The notes beneath the pieces are model-generated. The model did not search any database. It was given only the letters and a program-made list of their open reading frames with translations, and was not told the origin of the DNA. 64,000 nt of DNA from Legionella sp. GTDB lineage: Bacteria > Pseudomonadota > Gammaproteobacteria > Legionellales > Legionellaceae. Of the stretch, positions 16,722 to 23,832 are shown piece by piece (position 1 is the first letter of the stretch; each line of letters opens with the position of its first letter). Location of the stretch: the NCBI GenBank assembly GCA_017306715.1, contig JAFKHV010000008.1, positions 78,817-142,816 on the forward strand, in the 5' to 3' direction. The position numbers were made by a program, and so were the translations under genes.

Positions 16722-17732
16722 ATGAAATTAACGATAGACGTGTTAGTAAAATTAAATGCAGCAAGAAAAGAAATGGACACCAAATTTTCAGGTCTACTGC
16801 ATGTGCACACAACCTTAATAAAATCTCTTATAACCCTAGCAAATCCGCTAACAGGAATAGTTACTGGTATTACTTACCGTGACATTGCCGATTTATTAAC
16901 TATCAGCAAAGCTCCAGGAAGAACTGAATCAGGAACTCCTCAAAAAGAAACCATTCGAAGTTATTTGCGATCCATTGAAAAACAATGTCCCGAAGATTTT
17001 AAAGTTATTAGTGAAGGCCAAAAACTACAATTCCAGTTCCCAAAATTACCAGGGATTTATGCTGGTTTTCTCGAAAACTCAGAAGTGTACACAGAGCGAA
17101 GGAATGAACAATACATACCTAACCCTATTGATAAATCGAAAAAAAATGATGAATCAAAATCACAAGGGAACACGCAGGAGTACACGGATCTGTACACAGA
17201 TCAATACACAGAGGAGTCTGCTGTAAAGAATATTAATATATTTAATATAACTAACTCAAACAAACAAACTCAAACTGCGGGCTATGATTTTTCTTGCAGC
17301 AAAAAGCAAATTAGCGATGACTTTTACCCAAACACAAAAACCATCGAAATGGCATTTTCCATGGGACTAACCAAAGTCACTGACAAAGAAGAAATTCAGG
17401 CGTTTATCAAGCACAACAAGAAACATAACACTCTATGGGCTGACTTTAATCCAGTATTCATTAACTGGCTGGAGCGAGATGCCCAATACATGCAAAAACA
17501 ACTACAAAAGGCACAAGGACAATTAAGGAGTCATCACAATGAGCGTGGTACAAATCAAAGCACTCTTAACCAAACAGCACTTGAGCGAGTCAGCGAACAT
17601 CATGGCATTTCAATCGACTCACTCTGGTACACCTCAGGCAGTGAACTCAACTCCGGTTCATTTATCGAAGGAACACTTGTCCAGCCTCTGGATGAAGCTG
17701 ACTGCAATATACGGGCAACTTTTTATCAGTAA
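16722..17732 (+). CDS. lvrA: LvrA-like mobile-element protein with DnaT-like domain
   Basis: A 336-residue protein, first of the lvr block. Residues about 1-115 look like a winged-helix region (TYRDIADLLTIS...KETIRSYLRSIEK). The middle is low-complexity and Thr/Tyr/Asn-rich. Residues about 205-255 (FYPNTKTIEMAFSMGLTKVT, then FIKHNKKHNTLWADFNPVF) resemble the C-terminal ssDNA-binding domain of primosomal DnaT. Gene order with lvrB and a CsrA gene is as in Legionella lvrABC blocks. It overlaps lvrB by 194 bp in another frame. Its exact role is not established; regulation or replication of the element is likely. Confidence 0.75.
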   Translation: MKLTIDVLVKLNAARKEMDTKFSGLLHVHTTLIKSLITLANPLTGIVTGITYRDIADLLTISKAPGRTESGTPQKETIRSYLRSIEKQCPEDFKVISEGQKLQFQFPKLPGIYAGFLENSEVYTERRNEQYIPNPIDKSKKNDESKSQGNTQEYTDLYTDQYTEESAVKNINIFNITNSNKQTQTAGYDFSCSKKQISDDFYPNTKTIEMAFSMGLTKVTDKEEIQAFIKHNKKHNTLWADFNPVFINWLERDAQYMQKQLQKAQGQLRSHHNERGTNQSTLNQTALERVSEHHGISIDSLWYTSGSELNSGSFIEGTLVQPLDEADCNIRATFYQ

Positions 17733-18213
17733 GCATGGAGTGAAAGATACAGGAGTTTGGTTTGCTGCACTTAAAGATTTAACTCCAAAAGCATTAGACA
17801 GTGGTGTGGAGCGATTAATGACATTGAGTAAAGGTGACAAGTTTTGTGAATTTCCACCCAATTGCCTGCAGTTTCGAGCTTTGTGTCTTGGCTTTTATAG
17901 TGATTTACGCCTGCCTTCTGCTGCCGAGGCACATAGGGAAGTTTTAAACAGCGCCTATTCAGCGAACCCAAATTGGAGTCACGCAGTGGTTAAATTTACG
18001 GCTAAAAGACTGGGGCTTAAATTTATGGAAATAGATAATGAAGGCCATTCTTTTGCAGTATTTAAAGAGGCATATGAACAGGTATGTCATTTAATGAAAC
18101 AAGGACACCAGATCCCGGAAATTAAAGAGAAGGTGCTGTGCGCTTTACCTCAATCAAAAGACATTGCAACAACACACCTTGCGAAAATTCGCCAGTTATT
18201 GGGAGTTGCATGA
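17539..18213 (+). CDS. lvrB: LvrB-like protein (replication P-like)
   Basis: A 224-residue protein with a strong ribosome site (AAGGAGT, 8 bp before ATG) inside lvrA. The part from about residue 43 (LSKEHLSSLWMKLTAIYGQL, GVWFAALKDLTP, FPPNCLQFRALC) resembles the lambda-P-like family found in mobile elements. The first 40 residues have no such signature and lie wholly in the overlap with lvrA, so a start nearer 17668 cannot be excluded. A helicase-loading or regulatory role is inferred from the resemblance. Confidence 0.7.
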   Translation: MSVVQIKALLTKQHLSESANIMAFQSTHSGTPQAVNSTPVHLSKEHLSSLWMKLTAIYGQLFISKHGVKDTGVWFAALKDLTPKALDSGVERLMTLSKGDKFCEFPPNCLQFRALCLGFYSDLRLPSAAEAHREVLNSAYSANPNWSHAVVKFTAKRLGLKFMEIDNEGHSFAVFKEAYEQVCHLMKQGHQIPEIKEKVLCALPQSKDIATTHLAKIRQLLGVA

Positions 18214-18413
18214 TGAAACAAATTCCATGTTTAAAACTGTTTACAAAGGAAGAACTGTACTGTCTTTTAAACGCCTGCTCTGAGTCATTAGCTCTGGCCT
18301 ATCAGGAAATCCCTGAATGCGATTTCTGGCACATTGCAATGGAGGCACGATTGGCATGCGAAGCGCTTCGATTCGAGATTGATTCACAAAAAAAAGAATA
18401 TTCAATTCACTAA
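18210..18413 (+). CDS. Small hypothetical protein of the lvr block, 67 residues
   Basis: Starts at the ATG overlapping the lvrB stop (ATGA), with GGGAG upstream. Highly helical, four cysteines, no membrane segment. It sits between lvrB and the CsrA gene (18-bp gap) and is translationally coupled to lvrB. Family unknown. Confidence 0.65.
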   Translation: MMKQIPCLKLFTKEELYCLLNACSESLALAYQEIPECDFWHIAMEARLACEALRFEIDSQKKEYSIH

Positions 18414-18431
18414 CAATAAAAGGAACACAGC

Positions 18432-18656
18432 ATGCTAATACTTACACGTAGAATAGGCGAAACCGTACTAATCAATGATGACATTTATATCACCGTGCTC
18501 GGTGTTAAGGGTAATCAAGTCCGCTTAGGGTTCGATGCACCACAAGATGTAATTATTCACCGTCAGGAAATACATCAAAAAATTAAAAAAGAACAATCTC
18601 TGTTTTTAAATACGCATGGTCAGTGGAAGGAAGCACGGGGCGTACAGACTCATTAA
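18432..18656 (+). CDS. lvrC: CsrA-family RNA-binding regulator (LvrC/CsrT type)
   Basis: A 74-residue CsrA homologue with both RNA-contact edges intact: LILTRRIGE at 2-10 and [10 protein letters not shown] with Arg44. The body ([19 protein letters not shown]) is canonical, followed by a basic tail of about 20 residues longer than core CsrA. It would bind GGA hairpins in leaders and block or stabilise translation. Its place between lvrAB and the tra genes matches the CsrA-like regulators of Legionella ICEs, known to affect conjugation and host physiology. It may control this tra operon or interfere with the host CsrA circuit. Confidence 0.88.
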   Translation: MLILTRRIGETVLINDDIYITVLGVKGNQVRLGFDAPQDVIIHRQEIHQKIKKEQSLFLNTHGQWKEARGVQTH

Positions 18657-18694
18657 CCAACCAAATCACCATACTAACGAGTTAAGGGAATAAG

Positions 18695-19447
18695 ATGAAA
18701 CCATGCATTAACCAGATACAAAAGGCAATTACCACTTTAGCTTTAACTGGATCTTTTGCCCTGTTGGTGAGCTGTGCTGCAACATCAACAGTGATCGAAC
18801 ATCGTAACTTAGAAACAGATACAAAACTCAGCCAAACGATTTTTCTTGATCCTGTGGCTCAAAGTCAAAAAACGATTTACATCACGGTTAAGAATACTTC
18901 TCAAGAGTCATTATCCATTGATAAGTCACTAAAGCAGGCATTAGAAGAACATGGCTATAAAGTGGTTGGAAATCCATCCAAAGCCCATTACCTGCTACAG
19001 GCCAATATTCTTAAGGTTGGAAAAATGAGCGCGTCTGCAAGCCAATCCGCGCTAGGCGGCGGGTATGGCAGTGCATTGGCAGGGGCAGCAACAGGAACTG
19101 CACTGGGTGCATTAAGCGGTCATTCAAGCACCATGATTGGTGCAGGTATTGGTGGAGGAATTATTGGTTTGGCTGCAGATTCTCTAGTCAAGGCAGTGAA
19201 TTACACGATGATTACCGATGTACAAATTTCTGAGCGCGTTGGAAAAGGCACCGTTCATGAGCAGTTTAATTCCAACCTTCAAAATGGCACTGCATCTGGA
19301 ACAACCCAGACATTGAGCAAACACAGTGATTACCAACGCTATAGAACGCGGGTGGTATCCAATGCCGATAAAGTGAATCTTAGTTTTGCAGAAGCGCGAC
19401 CCGCATTGGAACAAGGTCTGATAAAAACATTGGCTGGAATTTTTTAA
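18695..19447 (+). CDS. traT: TraT surface exclusion lipoprotein
   Basis: A 250-residue lipoprotein with a lipobox (LLVSC, Cys about 27) and the TraT features: RNLETDTKLSQTIFLDP, a glycine-rich membrane-spanning middle (GSALAGAATGTALGALSG), and VNYTMITDVQISER, YRTRVVSNADKVNLSFAEA near the end. In F it coats the outer membrane and blocks redundant mating, and also gives serum resistance. F has it after traG; here it heads the transfer region. Confidence 0.92.
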   Translation: MKPCINQIQKAITTLALTGSFALLVSCAATSTVIEHRNLETDTKLSQTIFLDPVAQSQKTIYITVKNTSQESLSIDKSLKQALEEHGYKVVGNPSKAHYLLQANILKVGKMSASASQSALGGGYGSALAGAATGTALGALSGHSSTMIGAGIGGGIIGLAADSLVKAVNYTMITDVQISERVGKGTVHEQFNSNLQNGTASGTTQTLSKHSDYQRYRTRVVSNADKVNLSFAEARPALEQGLIKTLAGIF

Positions 19448-19462
19448 TAAAGGAGTAATTCA

Positions 19463-19864
19463 ATGAATAATAAGCTAATTGCAGGATTTATCATGACCTT
19501 AATGGTATCCCAGGCCTCTTTTGCAAGTGGAGATAATCAACATTTAGGCAGACAAAGCTTAAGAGTAGCAGAGCATTTGAATGAGATAGCTAAAGTACAG
19601 GACAGTGATTTGTGTGCAGGTGATGTCCGAATTGCAGCAGCCTATGTGCAATCCGCGGGCTTCGCCTTGTCAAGAGATAAGGTTCAAAGTGCTTCTGTTT
19701 CATTGGTCTATGCCCAAAACGAATTAAAGGAAATAAGCTACAACAGAAGTTATTGTGCACGCTTGGCTTCAAACATCAAGCCATACCTTGCTGAGGTCAT
19801 CATGATTAAAGGCGAGCTGGATGCCCAAAATATAGGCCAAGACCCAGATAATGCATCAGATTAA
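19463..19864 (+). CDS. Secreted hypothetical protein, 133 residues
   Basis: Not recognised. The N-terminal 21 residues are a signal peptide (LIAGFIMTLMVSQASFAS). The mature part is helical with two cysteines that may pair in the periplasm. It follows traT by 15 bp with a GGAG ribosome site, so it belongs to the same transcript. A periplasmic accessory of the transfer apparatus is possible. Confidence 0.7.
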   Translation: MNNKLIAGFIMTLMVSQASFASGDNQHLGRQSLRVAEHLNEIAKVQDSDLCAGDVRIAAAYVQSAGFALSRDKVQSASVSLVYAQNELKEISYNRSYCARLASNIKPYLAEVIMIKGELDAQNIGQDPDNASD

Positions 19865-19936
19865 TCTCAGTATACTAGTGACCTACACCAAGGCATTTAA
19901 CTTAGATTTTTATATAACAATCAGAAGGAGAGAACG

Positions 19937-20233
19937 ATGAGAATAATAAAAGGAATCCTAATAGTCACCAGTTTATTTGGTGCTTGTGCCCTTAACGCCA
20001 CCCCATTGACAGTAAATTCTGGTGCAGTAGGAAAGTCATCGTTACAGTTCTTAGAACAAATTGACGAACAAATGCCTGGGTTTGTCAGGGGATTAAGTTA
20101 CCAAAAACCAACGGAATTTAATGCATTGCAAATGGCCGTCATGCTCAATCAGTCCGCGAATATTGAAAAGAAGCTGGATGTGTTAATTGCAGAAATGCGT
20201 GAAACCAATCGGTTGTTGAAAGCTAAAAAATAG
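19937..20233 (+). CDS. Secreted hypothetical protein, 98 residues
   Basis: Not recognised. Signal peptide (IIKGILIVTSLFGACALNA), then a short mature domain ending in a helical KKLDVLIAEMRETNRLLK segment likely to form a coiled coil. The ribosome site is AAGGAGAG. It lies just before the terminator-like hairpin upstream of traA, so it closes the traT transcript. Confidence 0.7.
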   Translation: MRIIKGILIVTSLFGACALNATPLTVNSGAVGKSSLQFLEQIDEQMPGFVRGLSYQKPTEFNALQMAVMLNQSANIEKKLDVLIAEMRETNRLLKAKK

Positions 20234-20283
20234 ATTGAGCGGAAGTTCTAGTCGCTCTTAATTTCACACTTAAAGAATAAAAT

Positions 20284-20315
20284 TTGAGCCTTTTTAGGCT
20301 CAAGGGGATTTTTTT
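20284..20315 (+). terminator. Terminator or attenuator before traA
   Basis: TTGAGCC, loop TTTTTA, GGCTCAA, then GGGG and a seven-T run, between the 98-residue gene and traA, with traA starting about 20 bp later. Leaky termination here could set the ratio of traT-side to pilus-gene expression. Confidence 0.65.
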
Positions 20316-20336
20316 GTCTCAAAACAGGAGAAAACG

Positions 20337-20648
20337 ATGAAAGTGAGTAAAAAAATAGCAGCAATAAAGGATGTTTTTTTTAAATGTTCCTGTGTGATTT
20401 CAGTGACTCTGCTATCCCATCCAGCCTTTAGTGCCGAAGGGGATGTAGTGAAGGATTTTATGCAGCAATCCTTAAAAGGCATCTTTGGTAGTGATGCAGG
20501 GTTTTGGAAGATGTTCATTTTGGCAGATATAGCCCTGGCGACCGTAGCAGGTCTTAAATCAAAAAACCCTATGGTATTTGTCGGAGTGTTTATGACAGCC
20601 CTTGTTCCTGGGTTTTTGGTGAAACGTTATGTGTTTCCAGCCGCTTAA
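20337..20648 (+). CDS. traA: TraA-like F-type prepilin
   Basis: A 103-residue prepilin with a long leader (to about Ala32, HPAFSA) and a mature part of about 70 residues with two hydrophobic segments (FWKMFILADIALATVAGL, PMVFVGVFMTALVPGFLV), the layout of F pilin. The ribosome site CAGGAGAAAA is strong. It is followed at once by traL, E and K as in F. Its sequence is divergent, so the name rests on architecture and place. Confidence 0.82.
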   Translation: MKVSKKIAAIKDVFFKCSCVISVTLLSHPAFSAEGDVVKDFMQQSLKGIFGSDAGFWKMFILADIALATVAGLKSKNPMVFVGVFMTALVPGFLVKRYVFPAA

Positions 20649-20661
20649 GCTCTAGGAGAAC

Positions 20662-20964
20662 ATGATGAGCGATAGAAATGCCCATACTATTTTATCTCAC
20701 TTAAGTCATCCCAAGCGATTTATTGGGCTAACGATTGATGAAGCAGTAATCGCTGTAATCGGTGCTTTGTTTCTTGCACTCTGCACTCAAAAAATCATCG
20801 TCATTTTGAGTTTTATGTCGATGGTGTATGGGCTTAGAAAAATTAAGAAAAACCGAGGCCCTCGTTTTTTAATAGTTTTACTATATTGGCGCCTGCCTCA
20901 TGCAATCACACGGTTTGTATTACCAAGGCTCCCCGATTCAGCAACACGTTTTTGGAAAAATTAA
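20662..20964 (+). CDS. traL: TraL pilus assembly protein
   Basis: A 100-residue inner-membrane protein of the TraL/VirB3 group. LSHPKRFIGLTIDEAVIAVI is the typical TraL start, followed by one or two membrane segments and a basic end. It works with TraE and TraC at the base of the F-type channel. A TAGGAGAA site precedes ATGATG; either ATG may be used. Confidence 0.88.
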   Translation: MMSDRNAHTILSHLSHPKRFIGLTIDEAVIAVIGALFLALCTQKIIVILSFMSMVYGLRKIKKNRGPRFLIVLLYWRLPHAITRFVLPRLPDSATRFWKN

Positions 20965-20975
20965 GGGAAAACAAG

Positions 20976-21542
20976 ATGACCTATTTAAATAACTCTAAAG
21001 AATACTTGCTGAAAAAAAGCGTCAACCTCTGGGTAGTGATTTCAGCTTCATTGATGTTAAGCAATGTCATATTGGCTTTGATTTGCTGGTATGCCATTGC
21101 GCATCAAAAAATTGAAGTGACTCCATTTTTCGGTAATCAAGGGTATATGAAAAGTGATACAGCGGTAGACACTCATTATTTAGATCAGATGTCAGAAAAT
21201 TTCATCCTGACACGACTTAACGTAACCCCATCTAACATCAAGGCAAACCATGCGAGACTTCTTAACTATATAGACAGCAGGTATTACCATGCCTTAACCG
21301 AAATCCTGTTGCGCGAGCAAAAGCAGGTGACTAATCAAAAAATATCAAGCTACTTTGATATAGAGTCCATGAATTCAAGTCCATCTGAACTTAAAACAAT
21401 CCTTAAAGGCCACTTACGCCGCTTTGTCGGAATGAGAGAGTTGCCCGCAAAAAGCGCTACCTATGAGTTGAAGTACACCTATCATTTGGGGCGTTTATCC
21501 ATTATTTCCTTTGAAAAGACAGTGGAGCATCAAGATGATTAA
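20976..21542 (+). CDS. traE: TraE (VirB5/8-like) pilus assembly protein
   Basis: A 188-residue protein, started at ATG 20976 after traL rather than inside it. One N-terminal membrane helix (LWVVISASLMLSNVILALI) and a periplasmic domain of the TraE/VirB8 type. It is a core inner-membrane part of the F T4SS. It overlaps traK by 8 bp. Confidence 0.88.
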   Translation: MTYLNNSKEYLLKKSVNLWVVISASLMLSNVILALICWYAIAHQKIEVTPFFGNQGYMKSDTAVDTHYLDQMSENFILTRLNVTPSNIKANHARLLNYIDSRYYHALTEILLREQKQVTNQKISSYFDIESMNSSPSELKTILKGHLRRFVGMRELPAKSATYELKYTYHLGRLSIISFEKTVEHQDD

Positions 21543-22251
21543 AAGAGCACTTATCAGTTTATGTATTGCCTATCTTGGCTGTGTGACCTGTGTCGAAGCT
21601 CAAACAAGACTCAATGTTGAAGAAAATGAAACCATTGAACTGGCTTTAAGCCATAGTGATTTCAATCGTTTGTTTGTTGAAGGCGATAAAATCACAACGC
21701 TTCGTTATCCTGAGGGAACGTTGCGTGTCGAAAATGATAAAGACGGCAGTGTGTATTTAGAGGTACGAGAGGAAAAGCCGTTTACCTTATTTGTAACAAC
21801 AGAGCGAGGCACTCATTTTTCAGCACTCATTAAAGCCAGTGAGATGACGGGGCAAACCATAGGGTTAATGGCGGCTAATCCAAATAACGTAAAACCGAAA
21901 GGAACGGCTATTTCCACAGCCACCAAAACGAATCGTGAAAATGAGCTTGTTGCCCTGGTTTCATCGGTTGAAAAAGAAGAACAAAAGGCAGGATTTAAAG
22001 CACAAAGGCCAAATCTTAAATCCGTCCAGATTAAGCCTAACTTAACTTCCAAGCTTGTTTATACCTTATCAAATGCCAAAAAAATGGGGCAAAAGTTTGA
22101 AATTAAAAATACAGGGAAAAAGCCTGTGTCCTTTGATGACAAATGGTTTAAAGACAAGGACACCAAAGCGCTTTTAGTGAAAGACAAGGTGATATACCCA
22201 AACGAAACCATTACGGTGGTGCGCATTGAAGAAGGAGTCACCCATGGCTAA
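21535..22251 (+). CDS. traK: TraK outer-membrane core secretin-like protein
   Basis: A 238-residue periplasmic protein with a signal peptide (ALISLCIAYLGCVTCVEA). Start at the ATG overlapping the traE stop. TraK/VirB9-like beta-rich domain (RLFVEGDKITTLRYPEGT, DGSVYLEVREEKPFTLFVTT). With TraV and TraB it forms the outer-membrane core of the channel. It overlaps traB by 8 bp. Confidence 0.9.
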   Translation: MIKRALISLCIAYLGCVTCVEAQTRLNVEENETIELALSHSDFNRLFVEGDKITTLRYPEGTLRVENDKDGSVYLEVREEKPFTLFVTTERGTHFSALIKASEMTGQTIGLMAANPNNVKPKGTAISTATKTNRENELVALVSSVEKEEQKAGFKAQRPNLKSVQIKPNLTSKLVYTLSNAKKMGQKFEIKNTGKKPVSFDDKWFKDKDTKALLVKDKVIYPNETITVVRIEEGVTHG

Positions 22252-23575
22252 GTTTAATATTAATCTTAAAGAGCGGTATCAGCAGTTTAAAAACTTAGGC
22301 ACTGTTGCAAGCATTGTTGTGGTTGTGTTGTTTGTCATTATCACCCTGTTTTCTGATGGTAAACCAAAAGCTGACGAACCAAGCCACAATAAAAGTGTAT
22401 TTGAAGGGGTGATTGACGATACTTTTTCAGATTCCAGTGCGCAAAGCGCCATAACAAGCCAGCAAATGGAGTTAATCGATTTAAAAAAGGAACTTGCAGC
22501 AGTTACCGAACAATTAAAAAAGCAAACAAGCAGTTCAGTACCACTCGAAGAGCTTGAGAAAAAACTGACGAAACAAATAACGGACGAATTAAAAGGCCGC
22601 CAATTCGCAAGCCTTGAAAAGCCCTTAAATGGTCAGCAGATTTTAAGTGATGCGCAATCTGGAGAGGTATTGGCTGCCGCTTGGAACAATGCACCAACGC
22701 ATTCAAAGATAAAATCCAAACCAATTCACACGGTGTCCTTTAATTATAAGTCTCGCAAGCGACATGTGAACCGATACCAAAAAACACCAGACAACTACGT
22801 GCCGAGCGGTACTTTTGCAAATGCGGTGATTCTAGGAGGCGCTGATGCGGACGCATCAGTCAATGGAGAGCGGCAAAATAATGGGGTGATGCTCTTTAAA
22901 ATCATTTCAGACGGGGTATTGCCAAATAATCAACGTTCTCATCTCAAGGGCTGTTTTGTTACCGGAAGTACTTATGGAGATATTTCCAGTGAACGCGCTT
23001 ACGTGGTCTTAGATAAGCTTTCTTGCGCTCAAAACGATAGGCCTCTTATTGATAAATCGGTGACGGGATGGGCATTTTTTGCAGGTAAGGCGGGTATTAA
23101 AGGCAAAGCGACCATGCGTGATGGAAAAATCATGGGCTGGGCAGGTGTCAGTGGTGCTTTATCGGGGGTTGCACAAGCAGCACAAGCCGCGCAAAGCATA
23201 CAAAATATTACGCCTTATGGCGCAACTTCTATTCTACCAAGTGATAGGGTTGCTGGATTTGCAGGACTTGGTGGTGTATCTAAAGCTGCAGATCAGTTAT
23301 CCAGTTACTACATTAGGCGTGCCGAGCAATACCACCCCATTATTCAAGTGGGATCGGGTAATTTGGTCAATATCGTTTTTAAAGACGGCTTTAGTCTTCT
23401 TCCAGAAGACGATGAAAAAGAGCGTATGGTGTATGAGGAGGCAGCTCCAAGACATGACAGCATTACCCACGTTTCCAAAGAGCCAATGATTCCAGAAACA
23501 CTTTTAAATGAAATGAATAAACAAGGCGTCAGTTATGAACTAGGCAGCCAAATTTCCCAAGGAGTTCAGCCATGA
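22244..23575 (+). CDS. traB: TraB (VirB10-like) channel protein
   Basis: A 443-residue protein, started at ATG 22244 with GAAGGAG. N-terminal membrane helix (TVASIVVVVLFVIITLF), a coiled-coil stalk (residues about 70-120), and a VirB10-like barrel domain (AVILGGADADASVNG, LKGCFVTGSTYGDISSERAY). It spans from inner to outer membrane and gates the channel. The stop overlaps the traV start. Confidence 0.93.
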   Translation: MAKFNINLKERYQQFKNLGTVASIVVVVLFVIITLFSDGKPKADEPSHNKSVFEGVIDDTFSDSSAQSAITSQQMELIDLKKELAAVTEQLKKQTSSSVPLEELEKKLTKQITDELKGRQFASLEKPLNGQQILSDAQSGEVLAAAWNNAPTHSKIKSKPIHTVSFNYKSRKRHVNRYQKTPDNYVPSGTFANAVILGGADADASVNGERQNNGVMLFKIISDGVLPNNQRSHLKGCFVTGSTYGDISSERAYVVLDKLSCAQNDRPLIDKSVTGWAFFAGKAGIKGKATMRDGKIMGWAGVSGALSGVAQAAQAAQSIQNITPYGATSILPSDRVAGFAGLGGVSKAADQLSSYYIRRAEQYHPIIQVGSGNLVNIVFKDGFSLLPEDDEKERMVYEEAAPRHDSITHVSKEPMIPETLLNEMNKQGVSYELGSQISQGVQP

Positions 23576-23832
23576 GATTAAGGGTTTTTACACTACTTGC
23601 AGTGATTCTAAGTTCGGGATGTTCCACTGTGAATGAGTCATTTTCTTGTAATAAAACAGCAGGAGACAGTTGCTTGACTATGGATGAAGTGAATGCCATG
23701 ACCGAAGAGAAGGGGGCTTATGTTCGTAAACCGGTTTTTAAATCGGTGATTCAAGCACGAGAAGCCCACCAAGGAGGCACTGCGGGATTATGGATAGCAG
23801 AACAAGAGCAGCAAGGAGCGGGTCATGCATGA
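23572..23832 (+). CDS. traV: TraV outer-membrane lipoprotein (short)
   Basis: An 86-residue lipoprotein with lipobox SSGC and the TraV cysteine pattern (FSCNKTAGDSCLTMDEV). About half the length of F TraV; the distal part is missing, a form I believe occurs in other F-like systems. It anchors the TraK/TraB core in the outer membrane. Overlaps traB and traC. Confidence 0.85.
   Translation: MRLRVFTLLAVILSSGCSTVNESFSCNKTAGDSCLTMDEVNAMTEEKGAYVRKPVFKSVIQAREAHQGGTAGLWIAEQEQQGAGHA

Noticed and set aside
18210..18656. Integrated element with a tRNA attachment site
   Set aside because: The lvr block often sits in ICEs, but no tRNA gene, intact tyrosine integrase or att repeat was seen, while repA, DnaA boxes and par are present. 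Plasmid is the simpler reading, though a plasmid-like ICE cannot be excluded from this window.
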